Shown: positions 7,980 to 16,077, numbered from the stretch's first letter. The stretch is DNA of 64,000 bases from Paenibacillus sp. J2TS4 (GCF_018403245.1 NZ_BOSH01000002.1:310001-374000); one strand, 5' to 3'. Translations and numbers: made by a program. Notes: a model not told the origin generated them from the letters alone.

Positions 7980-8935
7980 TGTATATCCCCTTTCTCTTTG
8001 AAGTTTGCCAAATAAAGATCATTTAAATTAGCTTGTTTAAGCTCGCTAGATGCAATGTCGGCATCGTTATGGATTAAAAATTTCAATAATTTGGACAAAA
8101 TTTCTTGCCCCTTACTACTAATAACTGTTAACGAAGTGGGCTTTATTTGATAATCGACGACTTCAGTCAGGTCAGATACATACTCATCCAATGTCTGAGT
8201 CATTGTGGGATTTAGTGTGCTATAGTGAATTTCAATATGATCAGCTGCAAGTTGGTTGATTAGTTCTTTTGGTGTTCCCATATCCAGTATTTTTCCGTTG
8301 TTCATTAGTGCAATATCAGTCGCCACATCGTTCAATTCATCCAGATAATGGGTAGTTACAAAAATGGTGGTTCTTTCCCTGTAAGAAATAGTTGAAATGA
8401 TTTGCCACAATGTATTTCTAGCTTCGGGATCTAATCCGGTTGTAGGCTCATCCAGTAAAAGAACTTCGGGTTGGTGAAGTAAACTTATGGCAATATCCAG
8501 TTTTCTTTTCATTCCACCTGAGTAAGTACCGACTAAATCATTGGATACTTGATGCAAGTTAAACTCCTTTAACAGGTATTCTCCTCGCTCCTTTATTTTT
8601 GAAGTTCTCATGCCATACATTTTTCCCGCAATCCATAAGTTTTCCCAAGCTGTTCCGGTTGAAAATACAGTTGTTTGCTGGAACGTGACTCCAACTTTTT
8701 TTCTAACCGGTTTCACATTAGAAACAACATCTAAATCTGAGATGGTTACGGTTCCTTCATCGGGTAACGATAACGTAGCTAAGATTCGGGTCAAAGTAGA
8801 CTTTCCGGCTCCATTTGGACCCATCAGTCCAAAAATCGAGCCTTTTTTTACTTTGAGAGATACCTTATCCAAGGCCGTTTTTTTGCCAAATGCTTTGCTA
8901 ACATCGTGTAAAGCTATTTCATAATGTTCATCCAT
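7976..8935 (-). CDS. DrrA-type ABC exporter ATPase
   Basis: A 319-residue ATPase. Walker A is GPNGAGKSTL, the signature is TYSGGMKRKLDIAI, Walker B is VLLLDEPTTGLDPEAR and the H-loop is FVTTHYLDEL. The length and the extra C-terminal domain of about 90 residues after the nucleotide-binding domain are typical of the DrrA/drug-resistance subfamily. ATG is preceded by GAGGAGGG. The promoter upstream is a MerR-type 19-bp-spacer element, so transcription runs ATPase then permease, under the control of the regulator encoded downstream. Confidence 0.92.
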   Translation of the reverse strand: MDEHYEIALHDVSKAFGKKTALDKVSLKVKKGSIFGLMGPNGAGKSTLTRILATLSLPDEGTVTISDLDVVSNVKPVRKKVGVTFQQTTVFSTGTAWENLWIAGKMYGMRTSKIKERGEYLLKEFNLHQVSNDLVGTYSGGMKRKLDIAISLLHQPEVLLLDEPTTGLDPEARNTLWQIISTISYRERTTIFVTTHYLDELNDVATDIALMNNGKILDMGTPKELINQLAADHIEIHYSTLNPTMTQTLDEYVSDLTEVVDYQIKPTSLTVISSKGQEILSKLLKFLIHNDADIASSELKQANLNDLYLANFKEKGDIQ

Positions 8936-8967
8936 ACTGTTCCCTCCTCGTATTTCTTACAAAAGGA

Positions 8968-8998
8968 ACTATAAGCTATCCTCTAAGAGGAGAGTCAA
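8968..8998 (-). promoter_or_regulatory. MerR-type promoter/operator for the ABC exporter operon
   Basis: Minus strand: TTGACT (8998-8993), a spacer of exactly 19 bases, TATAGT (8973-8968). The spacer carries a near-perfect dyad CTCTCCTCT-T-AGAGGATAG (8 of 9 positions paired) centred between the boxes, as expected for a MerR dimer that realigns the promoter. It shares TTAGAGGATA with the operator at 7181-7211. Confidence 0.87.
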
Positions 8999-9424
8999 CT
9001 ATCTGTTTCACTTTTATAGTGAAGTCTATCATTTACACAATTTTACGAGCATATTTTACAGGAGCAGGAGGGTGTACTCTTACAGAAAATGGAACTCCTT
9101 CGTTCCAGCCTTGCAGCTATCGAGGCCCTTTGACAATGCGGATTGTATATCTTGCGTCCAATCTTTGAAGCCAAGGAAGAATGGTATCCAGCCTGTTGAG
9201 TACGCCAAAGAGCACCATCTCGATTTCTGGTCCAACTTGTACTAACGGAGTATATTAGACATTAAATATTAATGTTATTAATTATTAATGAAATAAATAT
9301 TCGATAATTATTAAACTAAGCCCAGTGGCACCTCCCCGCGGAACAGAAGGGAAATTCACTTATTTCTTGTAAGTCATGATACAATGGAATTATACACACA
9401 GCGGGCAGAAAGAAGGGACTCTTC
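8999..9424. other. intergenic region, possible gene remnant
   Basis: No intact gene could be supported. On the minus strand about 9115-9240 there is a 40-codon open stretch (reading VGPEIEMVLFGVLNRLDTIL and ending in a stop) that may be a remnant, but I cannot assign it. From 9260 to 9320 the sequence is very AT-rich with repeated TTAATTATTAAT-like words, similar to a stretch at 45580-45620. Confidence 0.4.
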
Positions 9425-10384
9425 ATGGCAATAAAACTTGGGGTGCTGGATCTGGTTCCGGTTCTGGAAGCAAGTGATTCGGCAGCCGCATTGGAGCAGG
9501 CCGTACGACTGGCCAGAACGGCTGAGGAGCTCGGCTACTCCCGTTATTGGGCCGCGGAGCATCATGACCTTCCAGGCTTGGCCTGTCCTGCGCCCGAGGT
9601 GCTGCTGGCTTATATCGGGGCACAGACGGAACGAATACGGCTCGGCTCAGGGGCATTATTGTTGCCACATTACAAGCCAATTAAGGTAGCAGAGACATTT
9701 CGCCTGCTGGCCTCCTTGTGCCCTGGCCGAATGGACTTAGGCATCGGGCGGGCTCCCGGCGGGTCAGCTCACGTCAGTCTTGCGCTGAGCGATAATTTTT
9801 TGGATAACGTCAGAAGACTGCCGGAGTCAATACAGGCATTATCCGCTTTGCTGACCGACCAATACGAGTTGGAGGGGCATCCGGTGACCGCCCGCCCGAT
9901 TCCGCCCTGCCCTCCGGAATTGTGGATGCTGGGCACGAATGATCGGAGTGCCTCTTATGCGGCCCAATTCGGAACAGGCTATGTATTTGGTCAGTTTATG
10001 AGTGAACGCGACGGGGTGGAGGTGCTGTCTGCTTACAGAAAACAGTTCCAGCCTTCGGCACTAGCCCAAGCGCCTCAAGCGGTCGTTGCCATAAACATCC
10101 TATGTGCGGAGACCGAGGAGGAAGCTTTAAGACTTGCTTCAGAAGGAAGTTCTATGTGGAATCCGCATGGAAACAAGAAGGAAGAATCACAGACAGTTAA
10201 GCCCAATGGGCTGGTTGGAACCGCTGAACAGGTTAAAGCCCGATTGGAGGAATATCAAAAGCTGTATGGAGTCGATGAATTCCTCGCAGTGACTCTAACC
10301 GGCGATTACAATAGCCGCCTGCGCTCTTATGAGCTGTTGGCGCAAGCATTAAGCAGGTGCGAAGACGCTGATTTGAATGCGTAA
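9425..10384 (+). CDS. luciferase-like flavin-dependent monooxygenase (MsnO8-like)
   Basis: A 319-residue LLM-class oxidoreductase. The N-terminus (LGVLDLVPVLE) and EELGYSRYWAAEHHDLPGLACPAPEVLLAYIGAQT split the typical first strands and FMN-pocket His motif; RIRLGSGALLLPHY and GRMDLGIGRAPGG follow, characteristic of the group 1 family often named MsnO8. Such enzymes use reduced flavin mononucleotide and oxygen on small organic substrates; the substrate here is unknown. It is a single-gene unit starting 11 bases after AAGAAGGGA. No flavin reductase gene is adjacent, so reduced flavin must come from elsewhere. Confidence 0.88.
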   Translation: MAIKLGVLDLVPVLEASDSAAALEQAVRLARTAEELGYSRYWAAEHHDLPGLACPAPEVLLAYIGAQTERIRLGSGALLLPHYKPIKVAETFRLLASLCPGRMDLGIGRAPGGSAHVSLALSDNFLDNVRRLPESIQALSALLTDQYELEGHPVTARPIPPCPPELWMLGTNDRSASYAAQFGTGYVFGQFMSERDGVEVLSAYRKQFQPSALAQAPQAVVAINILCAETEEEALRLASEGSSMWNPHGNKKEESQTVKPNGLVGTAEQVKARLEEYQKLYGVDEFLAVTLTGDYNSRLRSYELLAQALSRCEDADLNA

Positions 10385-10451
10385 GAAGACTTAACTAACA
10401 TATAGATAAGATAGGGGCAGCAGTTAAGTAAAAGGTAAGTTAAAGGTAAGG

Positions 10452-10480
10452 TTGCTATGTGCGCAACAGTATGGTACTAT
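10452..10480 (+). promoter_or_regulatory. sigma-A promoter of the cold-shock gene
   Basis: TTGCTA (10452-10457), a 17-bp spacer and TACTAT (10475-10480). It would give a 5' untranslated region of about 135 bases before the ATG at 10622, consistent with the long leaders of cold-shock genes. Confidence 0.6.
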
Positions 10481-10510
10481 GTGTTCGTAGACAAATTTTA
10501 ACCTTAAATT

Positions 10511-10564
10511 TCACATATTGAAAAAGGTTGTCATTTGTGCGATGATCCCTTTTTCAATATGTGA
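10511..10564 (+). promoter_or_regulatory. long perfect hairpin in the cold-shock mRNA leader
   Basis: A perfect 17-bp stem, TCACATATTGAAAAAGG (10511-10527) with its complement at 10548-10564, encloses a 20-base loop that can itself pair (TCAT with ATGA). The 3' arm is followed by TTTTTG, giving a terminator-like outline 58 bases before the start codon. It may act as an attenuator or an RNA thermosensor. Confidence 0.7.
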
Positions 10565-10621
10565 TTTTTGTTTGTCTGCAAAAAAAAACATGTTAATAAA
10601 ATGGTTGGAGGTAATTCAATT

Positions 10622-10822
10622 ATGGAAACAGGCACAGTGAAATGGTTTAACGCAGAAAAAGGTTTTGGCTTTATCGAAGTGGAAGGCGGAGATGACGTAT
10701 TCGTTCATTTCTCAGCTATTCAAGGCGATGGCTTCAAAACTTTGGACGAAGGTCAACGTGTGGAATTTAACATTGTTCAAGGAAACCGCGGACCTCAAGC
10801 TGAGAATGTTGTAAAACTGTAA
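10622..10822 (+). CDS. cold-shock protein, CspA family
   Basis: A 66-residue single cold-shock domain. The first RNA-binding motif is [14 protein letters not shown] and the second is DVFVHFSAI, the canonical RNP1 and RNP2. The ATG at 10622 follows GGTTGGAGG by nine bases; an open frame reaching back to 10568 is leader sequence. CspA proteins bind single-stranded RNA and DNA, melting secondary structure at low temperature. The gene has its own promoter, a strongly structured leader and its own terminator, so it is monocistronic. A membrane-lipid desaturase, another cold-adaptation gene, lies next downstream on the same strand. Confidence 0.97.
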   Translation: METGTVKWFNAEKGFGFIEVEGGDDVFVHFSAIQGDGFKTLDEGQRVEFNIVQGNRGPQAENVVKL

Positions 10823-10838
10823 CAGTAAGAAATTAAAA

Positions 10839-10875
10839 AACTGCCTTTAACATTGGTTAAAGGCAGTTTTTTTGG
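10839..10875 (+). terminator. terminator of the cold-shock gene
   Basis: Perfect stem AACTGCCTTTAA (10839-10850) / TTAAAGGCAGTT (10857-10868) followed by a run of T, 16 bases after the stop codon. Confidence 0.92.
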
Positions 10876-11010
10876 GAATATAAACAAATCAATACCTGTA
10901 ACCCCGCGCTATCCTTCCCCGTATGACCGAGAAACCGCATATCATTCGCAGCCTCAGCATGGCTTATAGTCAGAAACAATATGATTCGATAGAGAGGAAG
11001 ATCGATAAGA

Positions 11011-12021
11011 ATGCTTCAGGAGAAAACAGGGGGTTGGCGAAAGAAAATTGCTCCTTATGAAAAATCTCGAATAAAACATAGTGTGTGGCAGCTCTTTAAT
11101 ACTCTGCTGCCGTTTTTTTTGCTCTGGTACTTGGCCTATCTGAGCTTATCCCTATCCTATTGGCTCACCCTTGCGCTAGCTGTGCTGGCCGGTGGGTTTT
11201 TGATAAGAATTTTTATTATTTTTCATGACTGCTGTCATTCATCATTTTTTAAAAATCGGCTGGCCAATGAGATCGTCGGAACGATAACCGGTATTTTGAC
11301 TTATTGCCCCTACCACCAATGGCGCTACAGCCATTCTGTTCATCATGCTTCAAGCGGTAATTTGAATAAACGGGGGACGGGGGACATCTGGACACTTACC
11401 GTGGATGAATATTTATCCGCCTCTCCTCTAAAACGATTGGCTTATCGTCTCTATCGAAATCCTTTCGTCATGTTTGGTTTGGGTCCCATTTACATTTTTC
11501 TGATCGATTACAGGTTTAACCGGAAACGTGCGGGGCGTAAGGAGCGGCTAAACACCTATCTCACTAACCTCGGCATTGTTTCTATAGCGTGTTTACTATG
11601 TTGGGCTATAGGCTGGCAGGCATTTCTACTGGTGCAGGGTCCGATTTTCTTTGTCTCTGGGGCAGTTGGCGTCTGGCTGTTCTATGTTCAGCATCAATTC
11701 GAGGAAACGTATTTTGAGAAAGAAGAGGATTGGGATTACGTTAAGGCGGCTTTGCAAGGCAGCTCCTACTACAAATTACCGAAGCTTCTGCATTGGATCA
11801 CAGGTAATATCGGCTACCACCACATTCACCATTTAAGTCCGCGTATTCCAAATTACAATCTCGAAGCGGTTCATAACCATCATCCATTCTTGCAGGATGT
11901 CAAGGCAGTCACAATAGCTTCCAGCTTCCGCTCACTCCGCTTTCGAATCTGGAACGAGCAAAGCAAATCATTTATTGGATTCAGAGAACTTCGGCGAATA
12001 TCCGTCAAACGTAATGTATAG
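11011..12021 (+). CDS. acyl-lipid fatty-acid desaturase
   Basis: A 336-residue integral membrane desaturase. The three histidine boxes that bind the di-iron centre are present: HDCCH (72-76), HSVHH (108-112) and HHIHH (270-274). Four main hydrophobic segments surround them (about 30-50, 52-72, 150-165, 185-225). It resembles the B. subtilis Des enzyme, which introduces a delta-5 double bond into membrane phospholipid acyl chains after cold shock; the regiospecificity here is inferred. In B. subtilis des is controlled by the DesK/DesR pair, but no such genes follow here. ATG comes after GAGAGGAAG. The adjacent cold-shock gene suggests a cold-response neighbourhood. Confidence 0.92.
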   Translation: MLQEKTGGWRKKIAPYEKSRIKHSVWQLFNTLLPFFLLWYLAYLSLSLSYWLTLALAVLAGGFLIRIFIIFHDCCHSSFFKNRLANEIVGTITGILTYCPYHQWRYSHSVHHASSGNLNKRGTGDIWTLTVDEYLSASPLKRLAYRLYRNPFVMFGLGPIYIFLIDYRFNRKRAGRKERLNTYLTNLGIVSIACLLCWAIGWQAFLLVQGPIFFVSGAVGVWLFYVQHQFEETYFEKEEDWDYVKAALQGSSYYKLPKLLHWITGNIGYHHIHHLSPRIPNYNLEAVHNHHPFLQDVKAVTIASSFRSLRFRIWNEQSKSFIGFRELRRISVKRNV

Positions 12022-12118
12022 CCGAAGAACTATGCTTTAGAAAACGGACGAGCTAGAGGTTGTAAATACAGCACTTATCTACCCTTATGATCAAAAGTTA
12101 AAGCAGATGGTAATAAAA

Positions 12119-12160
12119 AATGGTGGCGCGGGAGCAGTCCTCGATCCACCATTCTTTATT
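12119..12160. terminator. bidirectional terminator between desaturase and TetR genes
   Basis: Stem AATGGTGG (12119-12126) / CCACCATT (12146-12153) with T-rich tracts on both sides (CTTTATTTT to the right; TTTTTTATTA on the opposite strand). It sits between convergent genes. Confidence 0.75.
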
Positions 12161-12172
12161 TTGTATTAGCGT

Positions 12173-13075
12173 TCAGATTCCATGCAAATGCGAAATGGCG
12201 TGAGCCAGCTGCCGGGATTGTTCGTGTAAAATCTCCAACCGGTTCAAATTGGCCAGCATGCCCCGGAGAATAGCCCGGCGAGGATTCAGTTCCATCAATT
12301 CTTGTTCGAGAATATGAAGAGATTCCAGTGCGTCCTGTCGTTCCTCCTCCCCGATAGATAGGGAAGACAAGTTGGTTCTCATTTGTTGAGCCAATAGCAG
12401 AGGAGGAGGATTCCCGGCGGACTTCATATGAATGGCTTGAAACATAGCCGGCCAGTTATTCTCCGAAATTAAAGGAGCTGGCTGTTCCTCCTGCAGACCT
12501 CTCGCCACGTAATCGAGCGTAGTCATCACATACCCGCTGATCTGCTCGATATTAAGCTCTACCTCATCGACCAGGTTAATCCCCATAAAAGTAGCGGTTA
12601 GGCCCCCTAATATAATCGAAGCATCCAAAGTATAAGGCTGAAAGGAGTCCCCGTAGACTTCAATTAACGATTCCGTTAAGGCTTGCAAAGCTTTAATATG
12701 GATTCCCCGCAAAAATTGCTTGATTTCTGCATTGGAAAACCCGGGATTTTCCCGAATTTGGATTGTGACGAACTCGGGATATTCCAGCCACATGTTTAAA
12801 TGGACCTCAATTTTTTTCAACAGACGTTGGCGAGGGCTAAGCTCTGTGTCTTGCTGGATCCATTGCATTCTATCGTCAAACAGCTGGTGAAAATATTTGT
12901 AAATGTCCAGCAGCAATTCTTCCTTGGAGGAAAAATGCAGGTATACGCTTCCTTTGGACATTTTGCAGTATTGCGCAATTTCCTGCATCGTCGTTTGTGT
13001 ATATCCTTGAGTCGCGAACAGCTTCATGGCGGAGACGAGAATCTGCTGCTTTCGGTCAATAACTTTGTCCTGCAT
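12173..13075 (-). CDS. TetR-family regulator with extended C-terminus
   Basis: About 300 residues from ATG at 13075, chosen because GAGGTG lies 8 bases upstream; an open extension to 13132 lacks a site. The N-terminal TetR helix-turn-helix is clear (RKQQILVSAMKLFATQGYTQ, then TMQEIAQYCKMSKGSVYLHF). The typical TetR ligand domain runs to about residue 190. A further 100 or so residues, rich in Glu, Leu and Arg (MRTNLSSLSIGEEERQDALESL, then LMELNPRRAILRGMLANLNRLEIL), are predicted helical and are not usual in the family, which averages about 200 residues. This tail may form an extra dimerisation element. The target is unknown; the nearest genes are the convergent desaturase and the divergent aminotransferase. 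Confidence 0.87.
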   Translation of the reverse strand: MQDKVIDRKQQILVSAMKLFATQGYTQTTMQEIAQYCKMSKGSVYLHFSSKEELLLDIYKYFHQLFDDRMQWIQQDTELSPRQRLLKKIEVHLNMWLEYPEFVTIQIRENPGFSNAEIKQFLRGIHIKALQALTESLIEVYGDSFQPYTLDASIILGGLTATFMGINLVDEVELNIEQISGYVMTTLDYVARGLQEEQPAPLISENNWPAMFQAIHMKSAGNPPPLLLAQQMRTNLSSLSIGEEERQDALESLHILEQELMELNPRRAILRGMLANLNRLEILHEQSRQLAHAISHLHGI

Positions 13076-13231
13076 GATAACATTCACCTCAAAATGGGTC
13101 CGGTCCATCAATGACTCATGATTGACCTTCATCGTACCTGAGCATCCGTTAGGTTGTCAATCTGGAGGAATTCGGCATAGAGGCTCCGAGGCAAACCGTC
13201 GCAGCTAATAAAATTTTTTAGTAAATTTATC

Positions 13232-13260
13232 TTGAAATTCGGAACGAACCTAATTATAAT
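13232..13260 (+). promoter_or_regulatory. sigma-A promoter of the T-box/aminotransferase unit
   Basis: TTGAAA (13232-13237), a 17-bp spacer and a perfect TATAAT (13255-13260), placed just upstream of the T-box leader. Confidence 0.85.
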
Positions 13261-13266
13261 GAGTTC

Positions 13267-13545
13267 AAATCAAATGAATGCAATTATAAATTCGATGATG
13301 AGAAAGAGTAAGTTATCGTTCCGATCTGACAGAGAGTTGGGGGAGCTGCAAACCAACGTTCGGAGCCTGACTGAAAGCCATCTCTGAGAAGCAGGCTGAA
13401 ACTTTACAGTAAGCTCTGCCGCAGGTCCAGCGTTACAGGGAACGCGTATTGATAGATACGTTGCAGAGTGTCACGATTTATTTGGTCGTGAAACGAGGGT
13501 GGTAACACGGGTATAAACTCGTCCCTAGACAGGGGCGGGTTTTTT
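13267..13545 (+). ncRNA. T-box riboswitch, probable alanine (GCC) specifier
   Basis: The T-box sequence GAGGGTGGTAACACGG (13494-13509) is followed by the terminator CTCGTCCCT-AGAC-AGGGGCGGG and a T run (13518-13546). The two compete: the antiterminator pairs AGGG with TCCCT. Stem I elements are visible upstream: GAAAGAGTAAG, then CAGAGAGTTGGG, then GACTGAAAGCCATCTCTGAG. Aligned on the well-studied glyQS leader (GAAAGGCATTCTTGAG), the specifier position reads GCC, an alanine codon followed by the conserved A. Uncharged tRNA-Ala would therefore stabilise the antiterminator and allow expression of the aminotransferase. The codon assignment is by eye and is the less certain part. Confidence 0.9.
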
Positions 13546-13634
13546 TGTTTTTTAGGATTTCCGTTATTTAGGATTCATAAAAGGGACATTGCAAATGTCC
13601 TGAATTAAACATTCTATACAAGGTGGGAATGAAC

Positions 13635-14819
13635 ATGGATAAAAGCTCAATGAAGGATTATTTATCACCGGCTGTACGGACGATACCACCTTCTGCTATT
13701 CGCAAATTTTTCGATTTGGTTGAGGGCAGTAAGGACATCATTTCGCTAGGAGTAGGAGAGCCGGATTTTGTTACTCCGAAGCTGGCCAGGGAAGCGTGCA
13801 TGCTTGCTCTGGAAAAAGGAAGAACAACATATACCCCGAATGCCGGTCTTCCTGAGCTAAGGGAAGAAATCGCGAATTATCTGTATACCCAGTTTCAAGT
13901 AAAATACGATCCGGCGGATGAGGTATTGGTTACAGTCGGAGGAAGCGAAGCGATCGATCTCGCCTTGCGGGCACTAGTGACGCCCGGTGATGAAATATTG
14001 ATCCCTGTTCCTTGCTATATTTCGTATTCGCCGATCACTTCGTTGGGAGGCGGCATACCGGTTGAAATCGAAACGTTCGCCCACAATAACTTCAAGCTTA
14101 CGGCAGAAGCTCTGACAAGTAAACTCACGCCGCGCTCCAAAGTGCTTATCGTCTGTTATCCGAACAACCCTACCGGGGGAATTATGACTTATGAGGATTG
14201 GCTGCCCATCGCCAAAGTGGTTGAGGAGAATGATCTGATCGTCATTTCCGACGAAATTTATGCGGAACTGACCTATGACCGCAAGCATGTCAGCCTGGCT
14301 TCCATCCCCGGAATGAAGGAGCGAACGATTCTGGTCAGCGGGTTCTCCAAAGCGTTCGCCATGACCGGGTGGAGGTTAGGCTATGCCTGCGGCCATCCGG
14401 AGCTCATCTCTGCCATGCTGAAAATCCACCAATACACCATTATGTGCGCTCCCATTATGGGGCAGGTTGCCGCATGGGAATCGCTTCGCAACGGATTGGA
14501 AGAGAAGGACCGCATGATGGACTCCTACAATCAGCGGCGGCGGATGGTGGTCCAAGGATTAACGCAGATCGGCCTGCCTTGCCATGAGCCGCAAGGGGCG
14601 TTTTATGCTTTTCCATCCATCTCACATACCGGACTTAGCTCGGAGGAATTCGCCCAGCGGATGTTGGCAGAAGCCAAGGTTGTTGCGGTTCCAGGCAACG
14701 CTTTTGGGCATGGCGGAGAAGGCTTTATCCGCTGCTCCTATGCGACTTCGATGGCCCAACTTGAGGAGGCTCTAGCGAGGATAGACCGTTTCCTCCAAAG
14801 CTTGCCCAGATTCAGTTAG
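13635..14819 (+). CDS. class I aminotransferase, probable alanine aminotransferase (AlaT-like)
   Basis: A 394-residue fold-type I PLP enzyme starting at ATG 13635, 8 bases after AAGGTGG; a GTG at 13623 and an ATG at 13629 are too close to that site. Key motifs are TPNAGLPELREEIANYL, CYPNNPTGG, VISDEIYAELTYD and the PLP-lysine motif SGFSKAFAMTGWRLGY, with the substrate Arg in GFIRCSYATS near the end. This is the aspartate/alanine aminotransferase subgroup (PatA/AlaT-like). Because the upstream T-box appears to read alanine codon GCC, the likely role is alanine synthesis from pyruvate with glutamate as amino donor. It is monocistronic; the IclR gene downstream is convergent. Confidence 0.9.
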   Translation: MDKSSMKDYLSPAVRTIPPSAIRKFFDLVEGSKDIISLGVGEPDFVTPKLAREACMLALEKGRTTYTPNAGLPELREEIANYLYTQFQVKYDPADEVLVTVGGSEAIDLALRALVTPGDEILIPVPCYISYSPITSLGGGIPVEIETFAHNNFKLTAEALTSKLTPRSKVLIVCYPNNPTGGIMTYEDWLPIAKVVEENDLIVISDEIYAELTYDRKHVSLASIPGMKERTILVSGFSKAFAMTGWRLGYACGHPELISAMLKIHQYTIMCAPIMGQVAAWESLRNGLEEKDRMMDSYNQRRRMVVQGLTQIGLPCHEPQGAFYAFPSISHTGLSSEEFAQRMLAEAKVVAVPGNAFGHGGEGFIRCSYATSMAQLEEALARIDRFLQSLPRFS

Positions 14820-14861
14820 GACGATGGATTAAGAATAACGGGCTCAATGATGACTCGTTCT

Positions 14862-15659
14862 TCAATCTCTTGCTCCTCCTATCTGATTGGAAATTTGGTT
14901 AGCCGCACGCATGACTAATTGACCCGCCCGGTCCAATTTTTCCTGAGGAAGCCGCCATTTGGGACCGGCCACACTGATTGCGGCGACCACCTCGCCAAGA
15001 TGATTGAAAATAGGAGCCGCGGCGCAATGAACTTCCGGTTCATGTTCTCCCAGATCCAAAGCATATCCGCGCCTCCGAATCGTATCCAGGTCTTGGAGGA
15101 GCTCGGAGCTGGTAGTGAGGGTATGCTCCGTAAACCGGACCAGGCCTTCATCGATAACGGCTTCGATAAGGGAGGGGGACGAGAAAGCGAGAATCGCTTT
15201 GCCAACTCCTGTGCAATAGAGAGGATTGCGGGTGCCCAGATTGGAATGCATGCGGATTGGTTTGCTCGTCTCCACTTTTTCGATATAGACGACCCGCTTC
15301 CCGTCCCTAATGACGAGGTGAACGGTTTCGCCGCTCGCTTCCATCAATTCATGCAAATGCCGGCTGGCTGCCCGTCTTAAATCTATATGCTTCATCGCGG
15401 CTGCAGCCAGACGCATACTGTACGTACCGATGACATACTTGTCTGTATGAGGATGCTGATCGACCAGTTGAAACTGCTGGAAGGCGGCCAGATGTTTACA
15501 AACGCTGCTCGCATGCTCGCCTGAATGACGGGCAAGCTCGGAAACAGAGACCCCTTCCGGCCGATCGGCGGAAAGAATCAACAGACTGTCCAATATGCGA
15601 AGAGCTTTAATTACGGTAGAAGAAGCGGCTTTATTGAGTAATGAATCCTTTTCTGTCAT
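14862..15659 (-). CDS. IclR-family transcription regulator
   Basis: A 265-residue regulator. The N-terminal winged helix (residues about 15-80: VIKALRILDSLLIL, then VSELARHSGEHASSVCKHL) and the C-terminal GAF-like IclR effector domain (YCTGVGKAILAF, then HEPEVHCAAAPIFNHLGEVVAAISVAGP) are both complete. The ATG at 15659 follows AGGAGG. It is divergent from a zinc alcohol/polyol dehydrogenase gene, and the intergenic region contains two palindromes likely to be its operators. IclR proteins of this type usually control sugar-acid or aromatic catabolism; here a sugar or polyol derivative is the natural guess. Confidence 0.93.
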   Translation of the reverse strand: MTEKDSLLNKAASSTVIKALRILDSLLILSADRPEGVSVSELARHSGEHASSVCKHLAAFQQFQLVDQHPHTDKYVIGTYSMRLAAAAMKHIDLRRAASRHLHELMEASGETVHLVIRDGKRVVYIEKVETSKPIRMHSNLGTRNPLYCTGVGKAILAFSSPSLIEAVIDEGLVRFTEHTLTTSSELLQDLDTIRRRGYALDLGEHEPEVHCAAAPIFNHLGEVVAAISVAGPKWRLPQEKLDRAGQLVMRAANQISNQIGGARD

Positions 15660-15681
15660 AGAATCCTCCTGTATGGATATG

Positions 15682-15698
15682 AAATGGAAATACCATTT
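15682..15698. promoter_or_regulatory. palindrome upstream of the IclR gene
   Basis: A perfect inverted repeat AAATGG-AAATA-CCATTT lies 23-39 bases upstream of the IclR start codon. It is a candidate autoregulatory operator. Confidence 0.5.
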
Positions 15699-15714
15699 AA
15701 TTCAAAAATAATAC

Positions 15715-15785
15715 TTGACGCGATCCAGAAACGTTAGCTAAGATTGCTATATACAATAAGAAATTAATTTCTATATTAGAAATTA
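15715..15785 (+). promoter_or_regulatory. promoter and palindromic operator of the alcohol dehydrogenase unit
   Basis: TTGACG (15715-15720), an 18-bp spacer, TAAGAT (15739-15744). From 15765 to 15785 there is a perfect 21-base palindrome: AATTTCTA-TAT-TAGAAATT plus one flanking T/A pair on each side. It lies just downstream of the predicted transcription start, a position suited to a roadblock-type repressor, most simply the divergent IclR protein. Confidence 0.7.
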
Positions 15786-15831
15786 TACCTGCACAGAACC
15801 GGATTGCAAATAGGGGGCAAAGAAGCACGAA

Positions 15832-16077
15832 TTGACACATGACCTTAATAATCAGGTTGCCAAGGGAGCGGAACTAATCTTCAAAGAGCTTCCAATAACA
15901 GCTGCCCTGTCTGGGATGCTGCCGGAGCTTCCTGCGGTTCAGAAGCTCGGGGGCATGATTTACGCTTCATATAAGCTGCCGACATCTATCAAGGATGAGA
16001 GAGAATGGCAACTAAACGCAGGAAGGGAGTCGAAGGATGCGAAATTTACGGGAGAAAATGAAAGCGCTTGTATATGA
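15832..16077 (+). CDS. small ORF, unassigned, overlapping the dehydrogenase start
   Basis: An open frame of 81 codons from TTG 15832 reading ...GAELIFKELPITAALSGM and LPAVQKLGGMIYASYKLP, ending inside the first codons of the dehydrogenase gene. Its composition is protein-like, with balanced hydrophobic and charged residues, and it lies where an operon's first gene would be. However, its start lacks a well-placed ribosome binding site (GGGGG is 14 bases away). I do not recognise it. It could be a genuine small protein, a translated leader, or the tail of a deleted catabolic gene. Confidence 0.35.
   Translation: MTHDLNNQVAKGAELIFKELPITAALSGMLPELPAVQKLGGMIYASYKLPTSIKDEREWQLNAGRESKDAKFTGENESACI

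Noticed and set aside
9115..9240. Small gene on the minus strand reading VGPEIEMVLFGVLNRL
   Set aside because: The stretch is about 40 codons with no start context; treated as a possible remnant only.
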